NCBI RefSeq assembly: GCF_002878395.1
Contig: NC_061120.1
Span: forward strand, 99,811,587 to 99,875,586
DNA from: Capsicum annuum
Taxonomy: Eukaryota > Streptophyta > Magnoliopsida > Solanales > Solanaceae
Reading direction: 5' to 3'
DNA length: 64,000 nucleotides
Shown: piece after piece, positions 11,049-22,241 of the stretch
Numbering within the stretch: the first letter of the stretch is position 1
Layout: each line of letters opens with the position of its first letter
The notes under the pieces: generated by a model
The model's database searches: none
The model's input: the letters and a program-made list of their open reading frames with translations, nothing else
Told to the model about the DNA's origin: nothing
Position numbers and translations under genes: made by a program

Positions 11049-12059
11049 TTGAAATAGAAAATCTGAAGAGAACTGAAAATAAATCTGGGCAATTTTTTTT
11101 TCACACTTAGGGGTCGTTTGGTTTGAAAACAAGTTATGATGAAATTAGTTATGTTGGGGATTAGTTATACTTAGATTAGTTATCCTGTTATTATTTTTTA
11201 GTGGTTGTTTGGTTTATGATACTAAAAATAATATACGTTGCACTCTTTCTAAGAATAAATAGATTGTTTGCAAAATACCCTTCATCTTATTTAGCTTAAT
11301 TATTTTCCTTCATATTAAACCATACAAACGAAATTGAAAGTTACTAATTTTTTTTAATTAACTTTAGTAGTTTCTTTTTCTAAAAATACATGTTAAGAAA
11401 TTTATGTTGATATTTCTTAAACGTGTATGAAGCTTTAATATTTCATGCTAAATTACTTATTTTGTCCTAAATTCTATAAAATGTTGATAATCCCATTTTT
11501 TGTTAAAAGAATTCATCATCAAAATATGTGAAAAAGAATTACTCTCGTTTTTCATTAGTTAGCATCATTAATATTTGAAGAGTTAAATTCTATTTTTGTA
11601 AAAAATTAATTTTTCAAACATTTTCAGCTATATATAAAAAATAATTTTTTATTTAATAATTAAGCATGTACAAAGTTAGAAAGAGATTGTCAAGATACTT
11701 TAATTACTTGTTCATGATAAATTTATTTGGAAAATAAAATTTTGAAGTAAGATTAATAAACATTGCTACAAAATAGAAAGACAATAAACCCTTGGATCAA
11801 TTTTGAATTTGATTGTATAAATAGTTTTTATGGTGTCACTATCATTTTTCATGACTCATCACTTTTGTAGCATTTAATAAGTTCAAAAAATTGTTCAAAT
11901 TTATCAGAATTGATGAAAATGTGTAGAGTAATTAAAATTTAAATTACAGATAAAATTGACAAAAAAATTGATGTGAGTACTACCAAAATGTCAAATTCTC
12001 TCTTGTATATAGTAATGATTGTGACACTATAAGGAAGTTAAAGATTTTTTGTTTTGAAA
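11049..12059. other. AT-rich intergenic
   Basis: A Tourist-like left terminus (GGGGTCGTTTGGTTTG) lies at about 11110 after TTA, but no matching right end was found. Otherwise no gene or repeat is visible. Confidence 0.4.
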
Positions 12060-12547
12060 AATGTTGGATGTTTCTAGAAATATTTTGGAGAAGAGAGGAT
12101 GTTTTTGAATTGAGTTTAATGAATGTTGAAAAGATGATTTTACCCTTGGTCGTCCTTGAACTCATCTTTCTATAATATCTATGTCCAAAGTATGAATTTG
12201 TTCAAATGAAAAATTAAAAATATTTATATTCTTGGAATAGTAGGGATCAATTTGGGAAAAACTAATGTCTTGATATTTCAAGAGACAAGTAAGAAAGTTA
12301 ACTTATAGAGAAGATCACAGAACATAATAACCTAGGTAAAAATATAATGTGTTATAATGTATGCATTAAGATGTACGACGGTATACAAATAGCATGTTTG
12401 TAAGGTATTTTTATTTTATATCAAGAAGCTTGAAAAAAAAGAGTGAAGAAAGAGATATTTTCAAGTTAAAGATGTTTTGCCCTTGATAATGAGTATAATT
12501 ACAAGTTTTCCCTTGGTCGTCCTCAACTCTCTTTTCTATATAGTAGA
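12060..12547 (-). repeat. Two further Helitron-like 5' end repeats
   Basis: The segment 12060-12180 repeats 10733-10850 almost word for word (GATGTTTCTAGAAATATTTT and TACCCTTGGTCGTCCTTGAA). The segment 12425-12547 holds a more diverged copy (CCCTTGGTCGTCCTCAACTC). Confidence 0.6.
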
Positions 12548-12549
12548 AA

Positions 12550-12550
<1 letters not shown>

Positions 12551-12593
<43 letters not shown>
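12551..12593. repeat. (TA)n microsatellite
   Basis: A TA dinucleotide run of roughly 40 bp directly after the repeat ending at 12547. The open frames crossing it on both strands are artefacts. Confidence 0.95.
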
Positions 12594-12598
<5 letters not shown>

Positions 12599-12599
12599 G

Positions 12600-13062
12600 G
12601 AATACTTCAATGACAAACATAGTAATGTCTTGACTCAAAACTCTACTGTAGAAACGAGAGACAATCTATGACGTATATGTAGTGTCGCGGAGACAAATTA
12701 AAACACATTCCTTTTAGCCCAATACTAACATACTTACATGAAAATCGTTATTAAGATATAAACTTTGTATAATTAGCACATTATAAATCTTTTAAGATCA
12801 AGAATCAAAAGAGTTGGACAAGTTTCCTATGTACGCGCCACTATCTAAGCCCTATAAAGGGTCAGTTAGCTCCACACGTATTTCTTTTACATCGAATTTA
12901 GGTCATCAACTATGCATATACTAGCTAATTAGCGTCATATATATTATATGTATTTGAGATATACTAATCGAGCTTCAAGCTGTTTGGTCTTCACTTCAGT
13001 AGTTGAGCTCCATCATATATGTAAGCCTCTGAAATTCATAAGGTCCCTCTCGCTTTCGTACA
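12600..13062. other. Intergenic, no gene seen
   Basis: No feature could be supported here. This segment lies downstream of the kinase pseudogene on the minus strand. Confidence 0.4.
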
Positions 13063-13347
13063 TCAGTAGCCGAGGGTCTTAATATGTTCTTTCTTTTGCT
13101 TTATTATTATTTCTCTAAAATTAATATTAATACTTGATCTTCTCAAGTAATTATGAGGATAATAACTACTAATTGTTGTGAATAAGTAATCTGTATAAAC
13201 CAATATTTTGCAGTCTGCATGACCAAAAGGCCAGTGGATCAGTCCATCATCCATCTTCTTGTAAACATTGCTCTTGATGAACGGATGATTCAGTAGCATC
13301 TTTGTATTCCATCTCCAATTATGATCCGTCTTCCTTCGCTACATTAG

Positions 13348-13530
13348 GTAGTCGTTTGGCCATGAAAATTTTCCACTTTTTTCTGGAGAATTATTTCACT
13401 TTAGTGAAAAAAGTAAAAACTCTACGTATTTGGAAAAGTGAAAACAACTTTAATTTATATTCATGGCCAACTCCAACTCCAACTCCAACTCCAACTTTGG
13501 AAAATTATGATTTTCATGGCCAGACGAGGG
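13348..13530. mobile_element. MITE inserted in the kinase pseudogene
   Basis: The inverted termini TCGTTTGGCCATGAAAAT (13352-13369) and ATTTTCATGGCCAGACGA (13510-13527) match at 17 of 18 positions. The element interrupts kinase sequence between the EPEILDNIS and NHPFIK segments. It contains a (CAACTC)n hexanucleotide array. No clear target duplication was resolved. Confidence 0.78.
13467..13497. repeat. (CCAACT)n hexanucleotide array
   Basis: About five copies of a six-base unit lie inside the MITE. They create low-complexity frames (TPTPTP and SWSWSW) that are not proteins. Confidence 0.95.
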
Positions 13531-13685
13531 ATAGATATATTATCCAGTATCTCCGGTTCTTCATGTGCAATCTTGAAATCTAATTCATTTCTATTTGACA
13601 TTTCAACCATAGCCGTCTCCCGGTGTTCATCTTTACCACAATGCATCCAAGAGCCTAAATATCAACGACTTTACTGTGTATCCCA

Positions 13686-13738
13686 ACAACAACAACAACA
13701 ACAAACCCAGTGTAATCCCACAAAGTGGGGTCTGGGGC
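13686..13738 (-). mobile_element. 53-bp 5'-truncated RTE tail with target duplication
   Basis: Only the (CAA)n run and the CCCACAAAGTGGGGTCTGGGG core are present. The 14-bp sequence TACTGTGTATCCCA flanks both sides exactly (13672-13685 and 13739-13752). It is therefore a genuine, extremely truncated retroposition event into the kinase copy, not a degraded longer element. Confidence 0.9.
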
Positions 13739-14259
13739 TACTGTGTATCCCACACACTAAAAATTTTGTAGATGCGTATAACAGTCTCTTTACGATGATA
13801 ATGCTTCTTATTTTGGGTTGTCACCCAAATTAGCCAACTTTACATCCGCAATATAATATCATCCGTGAGAAGTTTTAGATCACGATGGATAACCCCTTTA
13901 CGATAAACATGAGAAATCTCGTCTAAGATATGAAAAGCATACTACGTTGCCTTTGATTCTCCCAGCATTGTCTTTGACTTAGTATTAGACTTTGGATTAA
14001 ATCATGTAAAGTCATACTGGTAGCATACTCGAGAAAGAGGTTAGAAGTGTGCTTACCGTTTTCGACGCTTACATCTTTATCGAAGCTCTTAACTATGTAC
14101 ATACTCTGACTCTCTCAAGGCATGCAATATTTGTCCTTCCGCTTGGAGCGAAGATGAATGTCCAACTTTCGCGGATTTCACAGCTGCAAATAATATAAAC
14201 AATGAATAGTTTAGCGTTAATGGTGTGGCAAGAGATACCATTTTGTAAGAACTAGCGCC

Positions 14260-14470
14260 CAACACCTTAAGCTTTTTCTAGTACATACATTCTTGATTGA
14301 TGAGTTTTTCTTAGCTACATTAAACCCTAGTTAGGTTTTTTAGGTTCGATCAATTAGTTTTCATGCCTAAATGGCTTTGGAATTTACAATGTGTGTGCGG
14401 TTGGTTTTCCTAATGTTATTCTACTTGGAAATGAGTTAAGTCTCAGCTCATAATCATAAGAAATTCGGTA
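14260..14470 (-). repeat. Upstream region shared by the two kinase copies (left arm)
   Basis: The inverse complement of this segment contains GCCATTTAGGCATG, GCTAAGAAAAACTCATC and AACTCATTTCCAAGTAGAAT. These align with GCCATTTAGGCATC, GCTAAGAAAAAACTCATC and AACTCATTCCCAAATAGAAT at 27820-28010. It is the 5' flank or leader of the duplicated kinase gene. Confidence 0.85.
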
Positions 14471-14536
14471 GATTAAATTGAGATCTAAGTTATGTGCCTT
14501 TTACTATTATTTTCTTTATTTATATTAAATAATTAA

Positions 14537-14680
14537 ACAATAACAACAACTATAGTCAATATATTCCCACAAAGTGAGGTCTAGGGAGGGTTAAGTGTAT
14601 GTAGTCCATACCACTACCTCAGAGGTGAGATAGAGAGTATTTCTAATAGACCCCGGCTCACGACAAAAACAGGATAGAAA
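14537..14680 (-). mobile_element. 5'-truncated RTE tail
   Basis: ACAATAACAACAAC is followed by ATTCCCACAAAGTGAGGTCTAG, CACTACCTCAGAGGTGAGAT and GACCCCGGCTCACGAC. It is a diverged tail in minus orientation. The L1 LINE that begins at 14694 inserted at its right edge. Confidence 0.85.
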
Positions 14681-14889
14681 AGATACTTGATGAATAGATG
14701 CTCAAAATTAAGGTTAAAAATTTTAGTTAGAAAGCTCTCAGACACGTCTTTTGAGGTAACTTTTTAGAGGCCCCTTCTGGGCCTCTAGAATCCTTTTTTT
14801 CGGCGATATTCGATCGCCGGAACAACCCTTTATTCCTTTCCTTCCTTAATCGTCGTTATTTTTTCATAATCCTTTTATAGACAGGGGGG

Positions 14890-15241
14890 TGATAACATTT
14901 ACTTTGCAGTGGGCTTCAAGTCATAAGATGTTACTAGTGTGGTTTCTAGAGCAGAAACATGGTATGAATGGGTTGAAAGAGGAAGCAATATGATAACAGG
15001 AATGAGTCGGTCAGAAGACTATGGAGTGGCTGGTTTACGCACTCAATGAGTCATCAAAAGGTCTTGGGAACTTAGTACGCAGGTGGAAGGTCCGTGATCA
15101 CTACTTAGAGTTTTTCTGTTTAAGAAATCACAACAAATTTGGCCGCCATATTAGCATTATAAATATGCAGGGTAAGAGGAGAGGAGTTATCATCATCCCT
15201 GAATGGTCATTGAACTCTGGATGGATAGATATTGCAACCAA
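14890..15241 (+). pseudogene. L1 LINE ORF1, N-terminal part
   Basis: The frame at 15021 runs through VRRWKVRDHYLEFFCLRNHN, MQGKRRGVIIIPEWSLNSGW and IDIATN, which reads like the N-terminal region of the gag-like ORF1 of plant L1 elements. It is cut at 15241 by the RTE insertion and resumes after 18092. The true start codon was not identified. ORF1 protein is expected to bind LINE RNA. Confidence 0.6.
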
Positions 15242-18079
15242 CAACAACAATAACAAACCCAGTGTATTCCCACTTAGTGAGGTCTGGGGAGGGTAAGATG
15301 TACGCAGTCCATACTTCTACCTCTAAAGAAGTAGAAAGGCTGTTTTCGATAGACCCCCGGCTCGAGACACGGAATACTAAACAAATTCATAGTAAAGCAT
15401 GGAACAAGATGGCATAACATAAATACGACACCCACAAGTAATAGTAAACAGTAAACAGAGAAAAGTAAACAGATTCGTAATAAAGCATGAAACAAGGTAT
15501 CATAACAAGAATAATACCCCCACCAAGTAATTCCCTACACTAGCGACCCAAACTGACCCTAGCCTTCTACCCTAATTCGCGTCCTCCAGATCTTTCTATC
15601 TAGGGTCATGTCCTCAGTGAGCTGTAATTGCTCCATGTCCCACCTAATCACCTCTCCCCAGTACTTTTTCGGTCTACCCCTACCCCGCCTAAAACCATCC
15701 AAAGCTAGCCTCTCACACCTACGAACCGGGGCATCCATGCCCCTCCTCATCACGTTTCTGAACCATCTCAATTGAACTTCTCACATCTTATTCTCCACTG
15801 GAGTCACACCAACCTTCTCCCTGATAGTCTCATTCCGAACTCTATCCCCCCTAGTCAGCCCACACATCCAACGCAACATCCGCATTTCCGCCACCTTCAT
15901 TTTTTGAATGTGGGAGTTCTTAACTGGCCAACACTCTGTGCTCCATACAACATGGCCGGACGGACTGCCACCCTGTAGAATTTGCCTTTAAGCTTGGGCG
16001 ACACCTTCTTGTCACACAACACCCCCGAAGCGAGCTTCCACTTCATCCATCCCGCCCCAATACGGTGCGAGACATCCTCGTCAATCTCACAGTTACCCTG
16101 AATCACAGACCCGAGATATTTGAAACTATCCCTCTTACATACCACCTGTGATTCCAACTTTACTACCACCTCATTCTCCAGCCTCACGTCATTAAACTTG
16201 CATTCCAAATACTTTGTCTTGCTCCTACTCAACCTGAACCCTTTAGACTCAAAAGTTTGTCTCCACACCTCTAATTTATCATTCACACCCCCCGCGTCTC
16301 ATCAATCAAAACTACATCATCTGCAAAAGGCATACACTAAGGCGCCGCGTCAACACATCCATCACCAAAGCAAACAAAAAGGGACTAAGAGTAGATCCCT
16401 GATGCAATCCTGTCAAGACAATGAAATGCTCTGAGTCTCCTCCCGCCGTCCTCACCTGAGTTTTAGCTCCCTCATACATGTCCTTAATTGCTCTGATATA
16501 TGCCACCGGGACTCCACTCACCTCCAAGCATCTCCAAAGCACCTCTCTGGGGACTTTTAAGTATGCCTTCTCTAAGTCGATAAACACCATGTATAAGTCC
16601 TTCTTCCTTTCCTTATACTGTTCCACCAGCCTCCGTACCAGGTGAATTGCCTCCGTCGTCGAGCGGCCAGGCATAAATCCAAACTGGTTCTCCGAAATAG
16701 ACACTATCCGTCTCAGCCTCACCTCGACCACTCTCTCCCAAATCTTCATAGAGTGACTCAATAACTTAATACCCCTATAGTTATTGCAACTCTGAATGTC
16801 ACCCTTGTTCTTATAAAGAGGGATCATTGTACTCCACCTCCAAGCCTCGGGCATTTTCACTGTCTTGAAAATTCCGTTAAATAATTCAGTCAACCACCTT
16901 AAACCAGCCTCGCCAGAAAACTTCCAAAAATCCACAGGTATCTCATCATGCCCCATCGCCCTACCCTTCGCGTCCTGCGAACAGCCTCTCTAACCTCCTC
17001 TACCTTAAAACGTCTACAATAACTAAAATCCCGACACTCCTCTGAGTGCTCCAGCTCCCCTAACACAATGTCATTCAAGAGCCTATGAAAATACGACTGC
17101 CATCTATTCTTAATGTGGCCGTCCTCCACCAACACTGTACCGTCCTCCCCCTTAATGCACTTCACCTGTTCGAGGTCACGACCCTTCCTCTCCCTAGCCT
17201 TAAGCAAGTCTAAACAACTTTTTTTCCCGTCCTTTCTCCTGTAACCCCGCATACTAGTTCTCAAATGCTGCCGTCTTAGCCGCCGTAACTACTAAATTAG
17301 CCTCCTTCCTAGCTAACTTGTACTCTTTCCTGTTTACCCGCTTCTCTTCTTCGTCCTTACTCTCAACCAACTTAGCATACGCCCCTTTCTTGGTCTTCAC
17401 TTTTTTCTTAACCTCTTCATTCCACCACCAATCCCCCCGATGATGCCCGGCCTGGCCCCTAGAAACACCCAACACGTCACTAGCATTCTCCCTGATGCAC
17501 CTAGCCACCCTATCCCACATACTATCCACGTCTCTCCTACACTCCCACACCTCTATTCCCGCCAACTTCTCCCCTATCTCCCACTCATTCACTAGCGTCA
17601 AACCATCCCACTTAATTCTAGGTCTACACTCCTCACCCCTTCTCTTCCTATCCTTCTTTATACCCAAATCCATAACCAAGAGCCTATGCTGGGTCGAAAG
17701 TCTCACTCGGGATGACCTTACAGTCCTTACACAACACCCTATTCCCTTTCCTAAGCAAAAAAAAGTCAATTTGGGTCTTGGCTATTGCGCTTCGGAAGGT
17801 GATCAGGTGATCGTCCTTCTTCGGGAAGCCCGAGTTCACCACCACCAGCCCAAAGGACCTCGCAAAATCCAATAAAGTAGCCCCCTCTTCATTTCTTTCC
17901 CCAAAACCAAAACCACCATGCACATTATCAAAGCCTCCCGGTAACGCCCCGATGTGCCCATTGAAATCTCCTGCTACAACAATCTTCTCCGAGCTAGGCA
18001 CGCTTCTCACCACCTCATCCAAAGCCTCCCAAAACCACATCTTCTCTTCCCCATCAAAGCCCACTTGCGGCGCATAAGC
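15242..18079 (-). mobile_element. RTE-clade LINE, 5'-truncated
   Basis: The perfect 13-bp duplication ATATTGCAACCAA flanks it (15229-15241 and 18080-18092). The minus-strand 3' end is a TTG-type run at 15242-15262, preceded by the tail block that also occurs alone elsewhere in the window. This physically links those orphan tails to an RTE-like coding element. The 5' end is cut inside the endonuclease domain. Coding sequence spans several frames, so it is dead. It inserted into ORF1 of the L1 LINE. Length is 2838 bp against a usual 3-4 kb. Confidence 0.92.
15559..18079 (-). pseudogene. RTE LINE endonuclease / reverse transcriptase ORF (frameshifted)
   Basis: From right to left on the minus strand: the truncated endonuclease at 17684-18079 contains VVAGDFNGHIG and TQIDFFLLR; the linker is at 16899-17769; the RT at 16312-16956 has [44 protein letters not shown] (catalytic Asp present) and [17 protein letters not shown]; the catalytic [12 protein letters not shown] (FADD box) lies at about 16300-16325 in a shifted frame; the C-terminal part at 15559-16286 has FKYLGSVIQ and [16 protein letters not shown], ending near 15559. 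At least four frame changes exist. In an active relative the protein nicks DNA and primes reverse transcription. Confidence 0.9.
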
Positions 18080-18092
18080 ATATTGCAACCAA

Positions 18093-19570
18093 AATAATGA
18101 TTTACATTAATGCTAAGTCCAGAAGGTAGTCAAAGTACTACACAAAGAAATAGAGGGGGGCTTATTACACTCAGACATTGTCAGTAACAATAAATGGGCT
18201 ACAAGATAAATAAATGCTGCAAGGTTCCAACACAAAGGGAACTTACTAATTATTTCAGGTGCTGCAACAAGAATACAAAACGAGCTGCTAGCAAAAAGCG
18301 TGGTTGGAAGTTTCCCCGAGGAGAATCCAAATGTCACATTGTTGGAAATTCGCCAATGGGCTACGAACACTTGGAAGCACAACCATGGCATCAACATTTA
18401 CGACATGGGGCAAAATCTGTTTCTCTTCGTGTTCCCGAACAAAACTAACGCAGATCACATTGTGAAATGTAATTGGTTCTGGAAATCTCACAAAATCAAT
18501 CTATAGTGGTGGTCACCGACTTCAAACTCCATAGACGAAAGGCTGGACCAGGTCTTGATTAGAATAGTAGGATTACCCCTCCAATTGTGGTCTCAGAAAG
18601 TTTTACGCGAGGTTCAGTCCCAAAATCAGTAGAGTTGGTCCATGAAGGATTGACTTTCAAAGTCCAATTCTAGGTTGAGGCACCGACAAGAGTGATTTCT
18701 GATTAGCGTGAAGTACTTTCAAAGACCTGATAGTCTAAAGAAGAGACTGGATATTAATGGGATGGAGGACAACTAGGGTTTACAGAATTGTCAGGGCACG
18801 TGGATTCGTTTGCTGACTCAGCTATTTTGAATGTGCTTGCTATTCTAGCACGTGGGCCTGCATGTTAGGCTGAGTTTAATTTAATTGCCCTTCAAAAGAG
18901 AAGTAGGCCAACAAACAGGAGCAATAAATTGGGCCCAGACCTGCTTGCCCAATGCATGACTGGTGGGCCTGTTAATTTAAATACTTTTGCTCCTTTAATT
19001 GATCCTTTTGCAGCTGAACTGGAGGCAAATAATATAACCTATGCAAAGACACTTGACATTGAAAGAGGAAAAGAAACAGATCATGAATGCAACATGAGCG
19101 AAGAAGTTGTTGCCCAAGAATCATGTGATGAAGAAGCATCAAATAAGACATCAGGGAATCCTGAAACTCTATCTCTAGGGATCCCTGACATGCAAGAATT
19201 TATCCCACAATGAAGTGAAGGAAATAACTTGAGCTTAACACTAATGGAAGAGTCAGTACCACTTAATCAACATAACACAGAGGAAGGAGCAGACCCAGAC
19301 TTTGATATTTCAATCTGGATTCGTCAGAACATCATCAAATTTGCCAAGGAATTCGGTGTAGACATCAAGGGGTGCAAGGAGGAAGCAACATTACTTTTTA
19401 TGAAGATTGACAGCATGAGGCAAAACAACACCGACAAGGAAAAGAGAACTGTGAAATCAACTCCTGCAGTCAAAAGAACCAAAGAACTGAAGAGCCTGGA
19501 GTGTAGAAGCAATTTTAGAAGTAATGGTACAAGAAGCAAGGGGGGATACATGATATCAAGTGGTCAATGA
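18093..19570 (+). pseudogene. L1 LINE ORF1 continuation and ORF1/ORF2 junction
   Basis: The frame at 18300-18506 (LLEIRQWATNTWK, LFLFVFPNKTNADHIV) followed out of frame by VLIRIVGLPLQLWSQ is the DUF4283 pattern of plant LINE gag-like proteins. An acidic linker lies at 18929-19213. The frame at 19229-19570 (DISIWIRQNIIKFAKEFGVD, RTKELKSLE) leads up to the endonuclease and resembles the N-terminal lead of plant L1 ORF2. Stops at about 18505 and 19213 break the reading. Confidence 0.75.
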
Positions 19571-20572
19571 CTATCAATATTGTGTCATGGAACGTGAGGG
19601 GCCTAAACCAGACAAGTAAGAGGTGTACAATTAAGAACTTAATTCACAATTGGAGAGCTGATGTTTATTGCTTTTAAGAGACCAAAATTGAAGGAGATAT
19701 AAGAACTTTGTGAAAGATTTGTGGGCTAACAGATGGGCAAAATTTGTCCAGCTTGGAGCTAGTGGAACTAGAGGAGGCATATTAATTTTGTGGGATGGGA
19801 AAACATGGACGGGAGAAGTAAGTAGTGTGGGAGCGTATTCTATATCTTGTAAGTTCACCGGAAAGGAGCAAGATTTTACTACTGGAAAGGAGCAAGATTT
19901 TACTTGGCTTCTCTCAGGCGTTTATGCCCCTAACAATAGAGTAGAAAGAGAAGTGTGGTGGGAAATTGAAGCAGCTAGAGGACTTTTTACTGGCCCTTGG
20001 CCCTTGGGTAGTCTGTGGAGATTTCAACACGGTTAGATTTCCTTCTGAAAAGAAGAATTGCTCTAGAATCACAAGGGCAATGACTGATTTTTTTGACTTT
20101 ATTGAGGATATGAGTTTGTTGGACCCACATCTTGTAGGGGGCAGCTATACTTGGAGGAAAGGGAATAGACACGACATAACAGCCAGACTAGACAAATTTC
20201 TAGTATTTGATGAGTGGGACGAGGGGTTTAGAAACATCAAACAATCAATCCTTCACAAGGTTACTTCTGATCAGACACCTGTAAGTGGGAACTGGGAACC
20301 GGTAAGGTCGTATTTCAAATTCGAGAATTGGTGGTTGCATACAGAGGTTTTTTTTTTTTTTTTTGGATAGAATCAAAAAATAGTGGAAATCCTTTGCGTG
20401 TGGAGGAAGCCATACTACACTCTAGCTTTCAAGTTGAAAGCTCTAAAAGATAAATTGAGAGAGGAGCAAAACTGTCCTAGGAAATCTAGCAATGCAGAAA
20501 CAAAGTATCCTCAGCCAGCTTGCAGAATTAGAAGAAATACAAGGCCAGAGACCTCTAAGTGAAGCAGAGATT
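19567..20572 (+). pseudogene. L1 LINE ORF2 endonuclease domain
   Basis: It begins with TINIVSWNVRGLN (19570-19610), the N-terminal motif of apurinic-like endonucleases. It continues through GASGTRGGILILWD, LSGVYAPN, VVCGDFNTVRFPSEKK (about 20008-20055) and GGSYTWRKGN. A stop follows ADVYCF. A 24-bp tandem duplication lies at 19860-19907 and a CCCTTGG duplication near 19995-20008 shifts the frame. A run of about 19 T at 20346-20364 adds another break. The linker after it is cut by copia-2 at 20572. Confidence 0.85.
19858..19905 (+). repeat. 24-bp tandem duplication inside the L1 endonuclease
   Basis: GGAAAGGAGCAAGATTTTAC occurs twice, 24 bp apart, giving an in-frame repeat of an eight-residue GKEQDFT-type unit. 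It is probably a replication slip in the decaying copy. Confidence 0.9.
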
Positions 20573-20737
20573 TGTGAGAAATAATGGAGAAAAATATTAT
20601 TGAATTGTTGTCTCTAAATTATTACATTGAGACCCTATTTATAGACACTACATGCCAATCCTATTCCTAAGAGGACATTACATTAAAATCCCTTTCCAAG
20701 TAGAATTCAATATGCTATTCCTATTCTTATTCTAACA
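20573..20737 (-). repeat. Copia-2 LTR (element 3' LTR)
   Basis: 165 bp, highly similar to 24758-24921 and recognisably similar to the copia-1 LTRs. PPT at 20738-20749. Confidence 0.95.
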
Positions 20738-20744
20738 CTCCCCC

Positions 20745-22230
20745 TCAAGCTAGTGCATACAAGTCATATGTACTAAGCTTGTCACAAATGTAATTAATAC
20801 GAGGACTGATGAGGGACTTCGTGAAGATATCTGCAAGTTGATCACTTGACTTCACAAATTTTGTAACAATATCTCCTGAGAGTATCTTTTCTCTGACAAA
20901 GTGACAATCAATCTCTATGTGCTTGGTCCTCTCATGGAACACTGGATTAGATGCAATATGAAGGGCTGCCTGATTATCACATACAAGTTTCATCTTACTA
21001 GTTTTTCCAAATTTTAATTCTCTCAGCAATTGCTTGATCCAAACCAGCTTGCAAGTTGCTGCAGCCATTGCTCGATACTCTGCTTCGGCACTGGATCGAG
21101 CAACCATACTCTGTTTCTTACTCTTTCAGGATACCAAATTACCTCCTACTAAAACACAATATCCAGATGTAGAATGTCTATCAGAGGTTGATCCTGCCCA
21201 ATCAACATCTGTATATCCAATGATATGCTCATGGCCTCGATCCTCGAAGAGTAGTCCTTTACTTGGAGATGACTTTATATATTGCAAAATTCGAACAGCT
21301 GCATCCCAATGACTATCACAAGGGGAAGTCATAAACTGACTTACAACACTCGCAGGAAAAGATGTCAGGTCTAGTCACTGTGAGATAATTCAACTTTCCA
21401 ACCAACCGCCTATACCTTCCAAGATCACTGAGTGACTCCCCCTGTCCTGGCAGTAATTTAACATTTGGATCCATAAGAGTGTCAATGGGTCGACATCCCA
21501 TCATTCCTGTTTCGTCAAGAATATCTAAAGCATACTTGAGTTGAGAAATAACAATACCTGAGCTGGATTGAGCAACCTCAATCCCTAGAAAGTATTTCAA
21601 TCTGCCAAGGTCTTTAGTCTGAAAATGCTGAAAGAGATGTTGCTTCAATTAAGTGATACCATCTTGATCATTGCCGGTAATAGCAATATCGTCAACATAA
21701 ACCACCAAATAAATACACAAATTTGGTTCAGAATGATAAAACACTGAATGATCAGCTTCACTACGAATCATGCCAAACTCCTGAATAACTGTGCTAAACT
21801 TTCCGAACTAGGCTCGAGAGGATTGTTTCAAACCATAGAGTGACTTACGCAATCGACATACAAGGTTACTAGACTCCCCCGAGCAACAAAATCAGGTGGT
21901 TGCTCCATATAAACTTCTTCCTCAAGATCACCATGCAGAAAAGCATTCTTAATGTCCAATTGATAAAGAGGCCAATGACTAACGGCAATCATAGAGAGAA
22001 AAAGACAGACTAATGCTATTTTAGCCACGGGAGAGAAAGTGTCACCATAATCAAGCCCAAATATCTGTATATATCCTTTGGCAACAAGGCGAGCCTTCAG
22101 CCGATCAACCTGACCATCTGGACCAATTTTAATTGTATAAATCCAACGACAACCAACAGTAGATTTACCTGCAGGAAGGGAAACAAGCTTCCAAGTACCA
22201 CTCGTATGTAAAGCAGACATCTCATCAATC
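20745..22230 (-). pseudogene. Copia-2 reverse transcriptase and RNase H
   Basis: RT begins near 22220 with [20 protein letters not shown] and continues through [12 protein letters not shown] and [20 protein letters not shown]. The catalytic LVVYVDDIAITGND lies at about 21675-21715 between open frames. YFLGIEVAQ and [11 protein letters not shown] follow (21316-21648). RNase H at 20745-21332 has GYTDVDWAGS, VARSSAEAEYRAMA, ERTKHIEIDCHFVR and LADIFTKSL, ending near the PPT. The catalytic residues I can see are retained, but a stop near 21650 and frame shifts near 21810 and 21126 break the polyprotein. Confidence 0.92.
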
Positions 22231-22241
22231 TTAGCCTGTTT

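Larger units (their letters stand above)
13215..14275 (-). pseudogene. MAPKKK-like Ser/Thr kinase pseudogene, copy 1
   Basis: Read on the minus strand, kinase motifs appear in order: a decayed glycine loop (VLGASSYKMVSLATPL, about 14230-14275); an ILHALRESEYV segment; the hinge-like SNLFLEYAT; GVIHRDLK, the catalytic loop (about 13875-13900), with HRD intact; VKLANLGDN in place of the DFG region; ELDFKIAHEEPEI (about 13560); and MLLNHPFIKSNV near the C-terminal lobe end (about 13265-13299). This order and the TLHDLI / NHPFI phrases resemble the MAPKKK17/18/20-like family. Frameshifts and stops occur throughout, and two transposons sit inside the coding region (MITE 13348-13530 and RTE tail 13686-13738). 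The copy at 28015-28420 is its inverted sister. It is not expected to make a kinase. Confidence 0.82.

Noticed and set aside
13215..14275. Functional protein kinase gene
   Set aside because: Stops, frameshifts and two transposon insertions break the domain, and the DFG aspartate region is altered.
15897..17875. Plus-strand open frames opposite the RTE LINE
   Set aside because: They are antisense shadows of the frameshifted RTE coding region, rich in S, T, P and H as expected from that composition.
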